NCBI GenBank assembly: GCA_012934845.2
Contig: WNNJ02000746.1
Span: forward strand, 1-64,000
Source of the DNA: Pomphorhynchus laevis
Lineage: Eukaryota; Acanthocephala; Palaeacanthocephala; Echinorhynchida; Pomphorhynchidae
Reading direction: 5' to 3'
Length of the DNA stretch: 64,000 nt
Shown here: piece by piece, positions 1-8,215 of the stretch
Layout of the letters: the number at the start of each line of letters is the position of its first letter
How positions within the stretch are numbered: the first letter of the stretch is position 1
The notes under the pieces: model-generated
Database searches by the model: none
What the model saw: only the letters and a program-made list of their open reading frames with translations
What the model was told of the DNA's origin: nothing
Program-made: the position numbers and the translations under genes

Positions 1-4
1 AACA

Positions 5-91
5 GGCAACCGAAACGACCAGTGTGTACCTCATTCTACTGATGAGTGTTGCCGGTACTCATCATTTCGATGCTGAAGTGGTCGTCTAGAA
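5..91 (+). ncRNA. Rearranged (pseudoknotted) hammerhead ribozyme, family A copy 1
   Basis: All parts of a hammerhead core are visible. GAAA (12-15) is flanked by GGCAAC (5-10) and CGACCA (16-21). CTGATGA (39-45) is preceded by TTCTA (34-38) and followed by GTTGCC (48-53). TC (85-86) is preceded by TGGTCG (79-84) and followed by TAGAA (87-91). These make stem II 5-10/48-53 with G46-C11 as closing pair, stem III 16-21/79-84 with A15-U85, and stem I 34-38/87-91. Cleavage would fall after C86. The strand order is GAAA, CTGATGA, TC, whereas a normal hammerhead is circularly CTGATGA, GAAA, TC. The fold is therefore either a three-way pseudoknot or an assembly between neighbouring repeat units. Confidence 0.6.
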
Positions 92-382
92 GTGACATGG
101 TGACTGAAAGTCGTGAATCGAAGTCCAGTCTATCAAGCAACACCATTTAGTATAAATGCCGTATTTCCTAAGAAATCCTGGACCGTTGTCTACTCAGCAC
201 ATTCGTGCATTACTATTATACATGCCGTATCCATTTAGGATCCAACGAGTGCAGCGACAATCAGCAACAACCTCTGCCTAGTGTTTAAGGATGGTCCGCA
301 CAGCAATTCGATCTGGTTGAGAGCGAAAGCCTCAGACAATTAAGCAAAGTGTCGGAAACGCCTTTATTCACAATGTCACACA

Positions 383-470
383 GGCAACCGAAACGACCAG
401 TGTGTACTTCATTCTACTGATGAGTGTTGCCGGGTACTCATCATTTCGATGCTGAAGTGGTCGTCTAGAA
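383..470 (+). ncRNA. Rearranged hammerhead ribozyme, family A copy 2
   Basis: Same elements as copy 1: GAAA at 390-393, CTGATGA at 417-423, stem III strands at 394-399 and 458-463, TC at 464-465 and stem I strands at 412-416 and 466-470. One extra G lies in the linker after stem II; every core base and helix is kept. With two units in one transcript, CTGATGA of copy 1 could pair with the GAAA and TC strands of copy 2, giving the ordinary nested order with long loops. Confidence 0.6.
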
Positions 471-592
471 GTGACATGGTGACTGAAAGTCGTGAATCGA
501 AGTCCAGTCTATCAAGCAACACCATTTAGTATAAATGCCGTATTTCGTAAGAAATCCTGGACCGTTGTCTACTCAGCACATTCGTGCATTAC

Positions 593-595
<3 letters not shown>

Positions 596-658
<63 letters not shown>
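596..658. repeat. (AT)n microsatellite
   Basis: An uninterrupted TA dinucleotide run at the end of the second terminal-repeat unit. Similar tracts abut Penelope-type repeats at 14278-14335 and 32600-32647. An open frame runs through it as an Ile-Tyr repeat, which I regard as an artefact. Confidence 0.95.
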
Positions 659-663
<5 letters not shown>

Positions 664-669
664 GTTGTT

Positions 670-920
670 TAGTTAAAACTAGCACAATTAAAGCAAAATA
701 CAGTGTATATTATTTAAATTTAAATAGCTTTCGGGCACAGCCCTTCTTCAGTGGAAGTTCCACGCAATATCTACAATTCATAAAACACAAGTTATCAATT
801 CATAATAAATTCACAATGAAAATTATATTCAGAAAGCAAGGCAAAACAGTGGTCGATGTGCACAGATCTACCACCTGTGATAGGGCAAGTGGTAGATGTG
901 CTCACTGTTTAAGTGGCGAT
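670..920 (+). repeat. Left 250-bp inverted repeat of the GIY-YIG element
   Basis: This arm is the reverse complement of 1601-1850 with only a few differences. The two arms read tagttaaaac at their outer ends and meet the unique interior near gtttaagtggcga. Within the arm, CAGATCTACCAC and GTGGTAGATGTG can form a hairpin. The arm includes the first about 35 codons of the ORF starting at 816. Confidence 0.85.
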
Positions 921-1640
921 CTATCGGAATTAAGTAAAAGGGGGTATCGACGGAATGTTCTTACTAAGCAAAATCAGATTGTTCTTAAGTTGGACAGAAA
1001 CGACCTTCTAACGAAAACTCCAAAACCTGAGGGTGATTGCCAATATAACACATTTGTCTACCACCCTAAGCTGGACAAGTTGCAACGCGACTTTGTAGCT
1101 GCGATTAACACCGTGGATGCCGACTGTCGATCAATGATTCAACAGCCACGTATCGCTTTCCGCAGTCGGAACACAATTGGTAGCCTTATAAAGAAACCTG
1201 GGACAAAATTGGTGGATGGCCGCAGCAGGCCATGTGGGGATAAGCGCTGTAAATGCTGCAACGAAATGAATGACACTGACACGTTTTACAGCATAATTAC
1301 AAACGCGAAATATCATATTCGCGGTGTGAATAGCTGCAAAAGCAAGGGCGTTGTTTACCTCGCAAAGTGTGAGGCCTGTTCGTATATGTACGTGGGTCAA
1401 ACTGGTGGTCAGATGAATATTCGCGCCATCACAAGACGATGCGATATATCACATAATAGGCCTAAGAATGATGGGGCAGCGAGGCATTGCATTGAGAACC
1501 CTAACCATCAGATGCGTACAACGATATTAGAATCCAACATTTTGGATACAGCGAAACGTAAAGAGCGGGAGTCATATTGGATTGGGCAGTTGATGGCAGT
1601 TCGCCACTTAAACAGTGAGCACATCTACCACCTGCCCTAA
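816..1640 (+). CDS. Penelope-like GIY-YIG endonuclease ORF lacking reverse transcriptase
   Basis: 274 codons are open from the ATG at 816. I chose this start because the upstream open frame only runs through the AT microsatellite. The C-terminal half has the layout of a PLE linker plus endonuclease: a Cys motif (PCGDKRCKCC) at about residues 150-160, then GVVYLAKC and YVGQT (about 178-195, the GIY-YIG core), and a late Glu in KRKERESYW (about 250). The PLE RT, normally upstream of the linker, is absent; residues 1-110 show no RT motif. The last codons lie in the right inverted repeat, so the natural C-terminus may be lost. It is either a truncated PLE rearranged by inversion or a compact endonuclease-only mobile unit. 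Confidence 0.7.
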   Translation: MKIIFRKQGKTVVDVHRSTTCDRASGRCAHCLSGDLSELSKRGYRRNVLTKQNQIVLKLDRNDLLTKTPKPEGDCQYNTFVYHPKLDKLQRDFVAAINTVDADCRSMIQQPRIAFRSRNTIGSLIKKPGTKLVDGRSRPCGDKRCKCCNEMNDTDTFYSIITNAKYHIRGVNSCKSKGVVYLAKCEACSYMYVGQTGGQMNIRAITRRCDISHNRPKNDGAARHCIENPNHQMRTTILESNILDTAKRKERESYWIGQLMAVRHLNSEHIYHLP

Positions 1641-1850
1641 CACAGGTGGTAGATCTGTGCACATCGACCACTGTTTTGCCTTGCTTTCTGAATATAATTT
1701 TCATTATGAATTTATTATGAATTGATAACTTGTGTTTTATGAATTGTAGATATTGCGTGGAACTTCCACTGAAGAAGGGCTGTGCCCGAAAGCTATTTAA
1801 ATTTAAATAATATACACTGTATTTTGCTTTAATTGTGCTAGTTTTAACTA
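1601..1850 (-). repeat. Right 250-bp inverted repeat of the GIY-YIG element
   Basis: Reverse-complement partner of 670-920. It encodes the same peptide start (MKIIFRKQGK) on the minus strand with only a few substitutions across the arm. Near its outer end is a short palindrome, gctagttttaactagc. Confidence 0.85.
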
Positions 1851-2222
1851 GCACAATTTATTTCTGAATCCTCAAATGGACGATCCTGGCGCTAACCAGT
1901 TTGAACTCAGACAATCAAGTATATATATCCCTATATTTCCCTCACAAGGTGGCATAAACACCAGGCAGCTATATACTTCTTGATTTTTTATTTCAAGTTT
2001 AACCAATCAGCGTTTTATTTTTATGCAAAAAATCAGCTAAAATTTATTTTAGATAAGAATGCTGAATTGTAAGTTAAAAAATAAGTCTATATTTTAGACA
2101 AGCTAAAAAAATATTTTAAATAAGGTACATTATAAGCCCATTTTGCTATTTAAAATGTCGTTGTTGTTCTTTATTGCAATTAAATCAAGCATTGAAATAT
2201 AATTATTGATAAATAATTATTG
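1851..2222. other. AT-rich spacer without a recognised gene
   Basis: No plausible exon or transposon domain seen. Low-complexity A/T runs predominate. Confidence 0.5.
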
Positions 2223-2520
2223 GAGCTGGATCAAAGGAAAGACGACATTATTTTTGATATTACGCTAACTTCTGTTGGCATCTTCAGAAAATTACAGTAA
2301 TTTTCTGAAGATGCTAACAGAAGTTAGCGAAATATCAAAAATAATTTCTTCTTTTCTTTGATCCAGCTCCTATAATTATTTATTGTAATAGTCTTTCAAG
2401 TATTATGCTTTTTAAAAGTATTAAAAGTATTTTCAGTATTAAAAGTAATTTTCTGAAGATGCTATCAGTAGTTAGCGTAATATCAAAAATAATTACGTCT
2501 TTCTTTTGATCCAGCTCTAA
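2223..2520. repeat. Inverted plus direct copies of a 70-bp unit with minimal hammerhead-like motif
   Basis: Three copies of one unit occur: minus at about 2223-2291, plus at 2297-2371 and plus at 2443-2518. The first two form a near-perfect palindrome centred near 2294. In the plus copy, CTGAAGA (2305-2311) is followed by a 6-bp hairpin GCTAAC/GTTAGC (2313-2328) and GAAA (2329-2332). This matches the CUGANGA-stem-GAAA core of the small hammerhead variants known from Penelope-like elements. Stem III is absent, as in those variants. Likely debris of PLE terminal repeats. Confidence 0.55.
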
Positions 2521-2663
2521 TAATTATTTATCAATATTGGGCCAGTATCCACTATTTAAAATAATTATTAGTAATATTTTAATTACATATCTATTACTAT
2601 GTTTTTGTAATTTTCTTTTCTCATTACACTATTCAAATATTAATGTCAAAACGTTTTGTAATA

Positions 2664-2669
2664 ACTTAC
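2664..2669 (-). other. Splice donor GTAAGT ending the proline-rich exon
   Basis: On the minus strand the coding sequence reads GCGATC followed by GTAAGT, a consensus eukaryotic 5' splice site. The frame stays open for only a few codons beyond, so the apparent C-terminus (VSYYKTF) is probably intron. Confidence 0.6.
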
Positions 2670-4091
2670 GATCGCTTCGATTATGCCCTCCTTTATAGCA
2701 GTTGCCTGTAGAACGGAAGGTTCTATAAGTCCTGCGCCATGATGTTGAGCATACAGATATGGGTTAATTTGTACAATGCCCAATTGTTTGTAGACCCGGT
2801 CAACTTTAGGTCTATTAGCAATATATTGAACAATAATATTCTTTGTTGGTTTATGACAAATAGGTGGTGGAGCTTTCTGCAAAATAACCGGTCTGTGATT
2901 GATTTTATTGTATGGTAACCATTTTTCAATTATAATATCTCTGGGTTTGGGAGGTAAAGGAGGATATCGCTCTATCACGACTTGCCGCGGTGGAGGAGCT
3001 GGTTGAGGTAAGTGTTTTACAATTACCTGAGCTTGCGGTACACATGGAGGTGCAGGCGGTTTTTCTCTTAAAATCAGTGGTGGCGGCGTTTTTGGTTCTT
3101 TGGGCTTTTGCCTGACGATAATCGGTGGCGCAGGAGGTGGTTGAGGTGGACGAATTTCTTTTATGATGATTGGACCAGGCGGAGCTGGAGCTGGTGGTTG
3201 AAGATATCGGACAGAAATATGTTGTCGATAGCATGCTACGGGCATACCGGTGTGTTTTTTTAATACATTTGGATTTGGATCGTATTGAATTTTGTAAGGT
3301 ATTACAGATGCATTTTGATTATTAAAATTTGTAAAGTCACACATATTACCGCCATCTTCAGTAGCAGCGGAATTAACTAAATCCTTACATATTTGGTCAG
3401 CTCTTTCTCCTGAATAAAAGCCAGTTTCTTCACACTGTTCTTCTTCAATTTCGTACTTATTTGTTTCAGTGCTTGGCGGATACAATGGATTGACTAAATT
3501 CGTTACCGATGATCTATATATATGTGGCGAAGAGCATATATTCTCATTTTCAAATCCTTGATTATGTTGTGTATCGTCTAACTGTTGAGCACATTGATTA
3601 TGTCCGGGGTGGTGACTATACTGATGGGTTTGCTGATTATTATGATGTGAGTGGTGTGGATGTTGATGGTGTGGATGATAATGCTGATGCTGATCCAGTA
3701 TTTGATCTACTAGCTGATCACAGTCTTGGTGTGAATCATTGTAATTAAATAAGTTACATTCATCGGGTAGTCGAGTGTTGAATTCACAGTGATTACCACA
3801 TTTGTTAAAATTAGCTGCATTATAACCGTCATTATTGACATTGATGGAATCGTTACCGCCCATAGTTACAGTTGCCATGCTTGCAGTATCATGTTCTGGG
3901 TTGTTTTGGTCTATCATTGGTCTAGTGTATGATGGTGTTGACCCGCCAACTTGTTGTTCAACATTGTCAAGTATTTTCTGTATATCTGGATAGTGGCTTA
4001 GATTATTCGATGATTGATGGGCTGAACTCATGTTGGTATTTGTGGATTTACCGTTATTACCTCGTGCACACATATTATACATACCGCTGTA
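2670..4091 (-). CDS. Host proline-rich protein, large internal exon
   Basis: About 470 codons with host-like composition. Residues 1-200 are polar, rich in Asn, Gln and His (a His-rich run near residue 135-165). Residues 290-440 hold proline blocks alternating with Ile/Val-Ile-x-(E/K) segments such as VVIERYPPLPPKP and DIIIEKWLPY, then YKQLGIVQINPYLY. I recall this block pattern (IIEKWLPY, then LG(I/V)..NP..Y) from uncharacterised proline-rich proteins of diverse eukaryotes, but cannot give a name or function. The exon ends at a GTAAGT donor. Upstream, attacag precedes CGGT ATG, so the exon may start at about 4086 in phase 2 rather than at Met 4082. No signal peptide or membrane segment is evident. 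Confidence 0.75.
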
Positions 4092-4381
4092 ATGTCGCTT
4101 ATATTGGTTAATAACAATATTTATGACAATAAGCAGGAAGAAATATTGAGAGAGAGAAATTAAAATAATATCAATATTTGTACTTTAGTCAATATCGTTA
4201 CATCAAAAGTCACTTATATTTGGTAGAATATTACAACTCTCGTAATAGGAAACAATAAACGCATTCTCCGCATTGTGTAACATGTGAATGTTGACACGGA
4301 TTCACGTGCCTTCTAATTAGTAGAAGTTTTTGTACAAAACTATGTGATTGTGTTTGCATTTGAAAACAAATTTTAGTTTAC

Positions 4382-4506
4382 TGTGAAAGTATTAAAACTT
4401 CTGCATTATAATATATAAGGTAATTGGCATCGCCAGAATTGTGGAATTCCAAGTTATATAGGTCGTCATGTCCATGTTTGACATAGTTGCTTGAGAGCAA
4501 AATAAC
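4382..4506 (-). CDS. Candidate upstream exon of the proline-rich gene
   Basis: On the minus strand a good acceptor (ttatttttgcag) precedes 125 open bases ending at GTAAAC. The reading frame (YNLEFHNSGDANYLIYYN within it) ends with two bases left over, which is the phase that the acceptor before the 4082 Met requires. Evidence is splice-signal and phase fit only; a second frame is also open. Confidence 0.35.
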
Positions 4507-4929
4507 CTGCAAAAATAATTTCACCTTCTCGACTATATTTTAAATTTAACAGTAAATAACTTTAGTAAAAACAATATTTGATCATTTCAATTTAAACAAG
4601 AAAACTTTTCTTATTGGAAGATAATAGATTTTTACAATATTTCAGCGACTGTTGATGTGGTCTTTAAATAGAAACAAAAATTAAATGTAAACATATAATC
4701 GCATCACATTTTAACAGGATGAAATTTAATTCAAAAAATTTACTTATTTAAATTAGATAATTCATATCGTAATCACGTGCATTACAATTTAACTTATTTT
4801 CATGTGATGTTTTATTTTTCATAAACATTTTATCCTTTTAAAAACTGTTTTAAACAATTCTCGCTGGAATGTGCTAAGTCGCCCGTAAATTACAGGTGAA
4901 AATGTTTTTGTGATGAACAGCAAAGTGAA
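4507..4929. other. AT-rich flank between host gene and PLE
   Basis: No gene recognised. It contains runs of A/T and no tandem structure. Confidence 0.4.
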
Positions 4930-4935
4930 TTTATT

Positions 4936-4976
4936 GAAACCAATATTTTGGTCATATATCTATTGACTATCATCAG
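4936..4976 (-). ncRNA. Degenerate minimal hammerhead-like motif at the 3' end of a Penelope element
   Basis: On the minus strand, just after the PLE endonuclease, CTGATGA is followed by a GTCA/TGAC stem and then AAAA in place of GAAA. It belongs to the same class as the motifs at 2.3, 10.7 and 33.3 kb. The core is imperfect, so cleavage is doubtful. Confidence 0.35.
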
Positions 4977-5024
4977 GGTATCTAAAATATAAAATCATTC
5001 AAAGAAAAAGAAAAAAGGAAAAAA

Positions 5025-6374
5025 AAAGAAATAATTCAATGCAGTTTCAGACCGTATCCCATCTCATTGTATTGTATATTTATGGATGGATGGAATAGTC
5101 TGATCGTGATTGCCTCAACCATTTGAAGTAATTGTATGTCGTTACTCTTGAAAACAATTTTGAAATCAGATTCCGTTGGTTTTTCCGAACAATGATTTGT
5201 TAGTGCGTGTTTGAAGATTGCACTAGATGCATATCCGTGTTGTCTTATTCAGTCGATCAACTTACAACGTGTGGACCCTACATAACAGAGGCATTACAGC
5301 CATCTTCATTACAAGTATATTTGTACACAACATTGATGTTTGTTACAGTGTCTGTTCTCGTTCTCATAGAGAATAGCGACCCCATTGTTCTTTTAATGTA
5401 ATAGGCTCTTATGTCAATATGTTTATTTGGATCGACGCATTTTACGTGTTGTTGTGTAATGTCTCTAATGATACGAATATCATTTTCGAAGTTAGCAGGT
5501 GAATCAAGTTGATAGTAGATTGTGACTAAATTGTCGTCACGTGTAATTGAATCTGTCTGCCGTTTAAATCGTTTTATGGCTGTTGAAACTACCTGATCAA
5601 CCACTATAAGATGATATTCATAATTAACCATGAATTGTTTTAAACGATTTAACTCATTTTGTAGGCTAATGTTGTCAGTTGAATAGCGAAGTGTAAGATT
5701 TACAAGACTTTTTATAACCGATACTTTATATGTGTATGGTTTAAACGAGTGATAGTCAGTGTAAACACCATTATCAGTTGTTTTATGAAAGACTGCTACA
5801 TATATGGGTTTAGATTTGTGTAATGATATCGAAACGTCAAGAAAATGGAAATTTGATTTGTCAAGCCATTCGCATGTGAAATTAAGTACACTTTCCTTGT
5901 GTAACTTATTTATGAAGTCAATGACATCTTCCTTATAATCAAAAATTGTTAGAATATCATCAACATATCTTCGATAAAATAATGGTTTGATATTTTGATC
6001 GTCAGGTTTCAGCAATTTATTTTCAATATGATCCATTTAAAAATTAGCGAATGTAGGTCCTAATGGATATCCCATAGATACACCATCTTTTTGAATAAAT
6101 ACGCGATTTTCAAACGTGAATGGTGTTTTTGTGGTGCTTATTATAAAAAGTTTTCTCATTAGATTTCTGTTAATTTCTGGTTCTGCTAGCGACGGATGTC
6201 CATATACTTTATCTAATATGATGTCAATTGTTTGATTAACGGGTTCATTTGTGAATAACGATTCAACGTCAAGTGAGACTACTGTGTTAGAAGGTTTAAT
6301 GGGTACATTTTTGAGACTAGTTAGTAGCTTATCTGTCGATCGTATGCTGAAATTATTGTCAAGGCATCTGTATA
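5025..6374 (-). mobile_element. Penelope-like element, RT 3' half and GIY-YIG endonuclease (decayed)
   Basis: Minus-strand frames at 6399-6037 and 6036-5278 carry RT motifs in order: VVSLDVESLFT (motif A), DGVSMGYPLGPTFANF (motif B), FYRRYVDDILTIF (motif C, with the catalytic DD pair) and FHFLDVSI (motif D region). After them come NINVVYKYTCNEDGC and, in another frame, CYVGST and FKHALTNHC, the GIY-YIG domain with its CCHH-type Cys/His residues. Order and spacing fit a Penelope/Poseidon-type PLE. It is broken in at least two places and interrupted at 6375 by a mariner; the upstream RT part resumes at 7859. Confidence 0.85.
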
Positions 6375-6563
6375 CAGGGGTTCTCATTTTTATAGACACC
6401 TTTTCTTATTTTTATAGACACCTTTTTGCATTTTTATAGACACCTTTTCTCATTTTTATAGACACTTTTTCTCATTTTTATAGACACCTTTTCTCATTTT
6501 TATAGACATCTTTTGCATTTTTATAGACACCTTTTCTCATTTTTATAAACACCTTTTCTCAAA
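6375..6563 (+). repeat. Left terminal repeat: about eight copies of a 22-bp unit
   Basis: After CAGGGG the unit TTCTCATTTTTATAGACACC and close variants (a GCA replacing CTCA in some) repeat about eight times up to the transposase leader. Such iterated sites probably bind the transposase. Confidence 0.9.
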
Positions 6564-6592
6564 AATAAGAAATATTTTTTAAGCCCTTAATT

Positions 6593-7660
6593 ATGTTTTC
6601 CGAAGACGAACAAAGAACAAATGTCAATGAAGAAGGTGAAAGAACTACGTACATACGCAAGACACGTCAGATGATTACGAAGACAATGGTTGAATATTTT
6701 AAAGGATTGCTAAGTGGCGAGTTTAAAATGAAACAACTACCTGACTTGCTTAACTTATCTAAGAGCACAGTACATAGAATGTACAAAAGATATCTTACAG
6801 GTGCATTTAACGATCTCTCCACATTTAAATCATCAGCAGAAAAGAAAATTATGGCTATAAAGGATTATTCTTTCGAAAAGAATATAATAGCACTAGAGAT
6901 TGCTTCCAATCCTGTAATAACTCTTGCGTCTATAAAAGATAAGCTTGATACTTACAACCCTACTGTATCTTATTCCGTATCAACAGTTTCCAGAATAATT
7001 AAAGATAAAATGAATTACACCAGGAAAACACTTACATTGGTACCAATCAATAGAAACAGCAACGAAAATAAAGTTGTAAGGGCTCTTTATGCTACACAAC
7101 TACAGATTATCAATGACGAACAACTGATTTTCCTCGACGAATCGGGATTTAATCTCCACATGCACCAAAACTTAGGATACTCTCCAAGGAATACTAAGAG
7201 TTATATCAGCGTTCCCAATTCAAAAGGTGTAAACGTTTCACTTTTATGTGCAATAATTACAGGTGTCCTTGCATATGAATTGAAAGTAGGAAGTTTCAAA
7301 TCTTCAGATTTATTATCCTTTATAAATAACAAGCTTCCATCTTTAGATTCCCTTCAGAGAAAGTTTATTGTTATGGATAATGCTTCCATACATAAGACAG
7401 CAGAAGTTAGTGAAGCATTTGCCAGAAAAAATTATATACTAAAATTTTTGCCTCCGTATTCTCCTCAGTTGAATCCAATAGAAGAATTTTTTTCATGCTT
7501 GAAGGCACATGTAAAGAGAAAAGAAAGGTCTACAACGGTTTCTGGGCTTATAGTCACTGTTGAAGAGACTTTACAAGAAGTGGATTTCATAACTGTTGGT
7601 TATTTCCGTGATATGAGAAGATGGATTGTTAAAGCATTGGCAAAGGTAGACTTTATCTGA
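6593..7660 (+). CDS. Tc1/mariner-like DD34E transposase
   Basis: 355 aa, intact. N-terminal helix-turn-helix regions lie at about residues 30-70 (QLPDLLNLSKSTVHRMYKRY) and 95-145 (VSYSVSTVSRIIKDKM), the paired DNA-binding domain expected here. The catalytic triad is D182 in IFLDESGFN, D262 in IVMDNASIH and E297 in LNPIEEFF. D262 and E297 are separated by 34 residues, the DD34E spacing. LPPYSPQLNPIE is the usual family signature. It would cut and paste the element via the flanking 22-bp arrays, in the nucleus. Start chosen at the ATG soon after the left repeat; no intron is needed. Length is typical for the family (about 340-360). Confidence 0.93.
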   Translation: MFSEDEQRTNVNEEGERTTYIRKTRQMITKTMVEYFKGLLSGEFKMKQLPDLLNLSKSTVHRMYKRYLTGAFNDLSTFKSSAEKKIMAIKDYSFEKNIIALEIASNPVITLASIKDKLDTYNPTVSYSVSTVSRIIKDKMNYTRKTLTLVPINRNSNENKVVRALYATQLQIINDEQLIFLDESGFNLHMHQNLGYSPRNTKSYISVPNSKGVNVSLLCAIITGVLAYELKVGSFKSSDLLSFINNKLPSLDSLQRKFIVMDNASIHKTAEVSEAFARKNYILKFLPPYSPQLNPIEEFFSCLKAHVKRKERSTTVSGLIVTVEETLQEVDFITVGYFRDMRRWIVKALAKVDFI

Positions 7661-7716
7661 TCAATAAATATGTTTTATTTTTTATTTATATTATGAAATT
7701 TGGCCTGTTTTTTTAC

Positions 7717-7856
7717 AAAAGGTGTCTATAAAAATGAGAAAAGGTGTCTATAAAAATGCAAAAAGGTGTCTATAAAAATGAGAAAAGGTGTCTATAAAAA
7801 TGCAAAAAGGTGTCTATAAAAATGAGAAAAGGTGTCTATAAAAATGAGAACCCCTG
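7717..7856 (-). repeat. Right terminal repeat: about six copies of the 22-bp unit
   Basis: Reverse-orientation counterpart of the left array. The unit GGTGTCTATAAAAATGAGAA and its GCA variant alternate about six times and end in CCCCTG TA. The two ends differ in copy number, suggesting unit gain or loss by slippage. Confidence 0.9.
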
Positions 7857-7858
7857 TA

Positions 7859-8215
7859 TTATATTATTAATAAATTGAGCGATATCATGTGTAACAGTTC
7901 CCGACATGCCAATGATAGGTCTCAGAGGTGGGTTATTTTTATTCTTAAATACCATGAGAATCGCAAAAATGCCAAGTATTCAGAGCGTCTTAAGATAATT
8001 GACAAGGGATCGTTTCATCCGATGATTTTTTCAGTAGTTGGAGGTATTGGGAAGAAGCGAATAGAATTTTTAAACAAATGGCGAAGAAAATGTCAGATAA
8101 CTTGGTCGAGAAATATCCCGACATAATCAGAAAGCTGAGAGCAAATGTGTCCATTTGTATTGCTAAATCGGTGTATTTGACGATGCGAAGAAAGCGAATT
8201 TCGAATTTCACATAA
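7859..8215 (-). mobile_element. Upstream part of the Penelope-like RT (decayed)
   Basis: Beyond the mariner the minus strand reads NNPPLRPIIGMSGT and then HDIAQFINNI, leading into YRCLDNNFSIRSTDK on the other side of the insertion. PLRPI is the PLE RT motif that follows the YG-PK-HK block, here decayed to FAILMVFKNKN. Farther upstream the frame is lost, so the element is 5'-truncated or eroded. Confidence 0.7.

Larger units (their letters stand above)
1..598 (+). repeat. Tandem Penelope-like terminal repeat units (family A), two copies
   Basis: The block at 1-219 recurs almost unchanged at 379-598, with a period of 378 bp. Head-to-tail partial repeats of this kind (pLTRs) are typical of Penelope-like retroelements, and the array lies just upstream of a PLE GIY-YIG ORF. 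Each unit carries the three conserved strands of a hammerhead ribozyme (listed separately). A diverged relative of the unit (family B) sits at 31.8-32.8 kb; both share a 'aggatggtccg' block and a similar stretch after the cleavage site. The second copy ends directly in an (AT)n tract. These repeats resemble LTRs only in arrangement, since no retroviral gene is near. Confidence 0.75.
6375..7856 (+). mobile_element. Tc1/mariner-superfamily transposon inserted in a Penelope element
   Basis: Bounded by CAGGGGTTCTC and its reverse complement GAGAACCCCTG, with a TA dinucleotide on each side (6373-6374 and 7857-7858), the hallmark target duplication of the superfamily. Length is 1482 bp. The inverted repeats are made of head-to-tail 22-bp units. 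The transposase frame is uninterrupted, so the copy looks recent and possibly active. PLE coding sequence continues on both sides. Confidence 0.95.

Noticed and set aside
1-598. Direct repeats read as LTRs of a retrovirus-like element
   Set aside because: No protease, RNase H, integrase or capsid-type gene is near. The neighbours are Penelope-type and the repeats carry hammerhead strands, so PLE terminal repeats fit better.
492-815. Long upstream extension of the GIY-YIG ORF
   Set aside because: It reads through repeat DNA and an Ile-Tyr run from the (AT)n tract. The natural start is the ATG at 816. The Ile-Tyr frames at 14116-14376 and 32551-32760 (minus) are rejected for the same reason.
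4938-4970. Plus-strand hammerhead (GAAA, CCAA/TTGG stem, TC)
   Set aside because: GAAACCAATATTTTGGTC looks like the second half of a hammerhead, but no CTGANGA with matching stems I and II lies upstream. The minus-strand reading fits the PLE context better.
6375-6563. 22-bp regularly repeated units as a CRISPR-like array
   Set aside because: The units are contiguous with no spacers, mirror the other end of a transposon and lie in a eukaryotic context.
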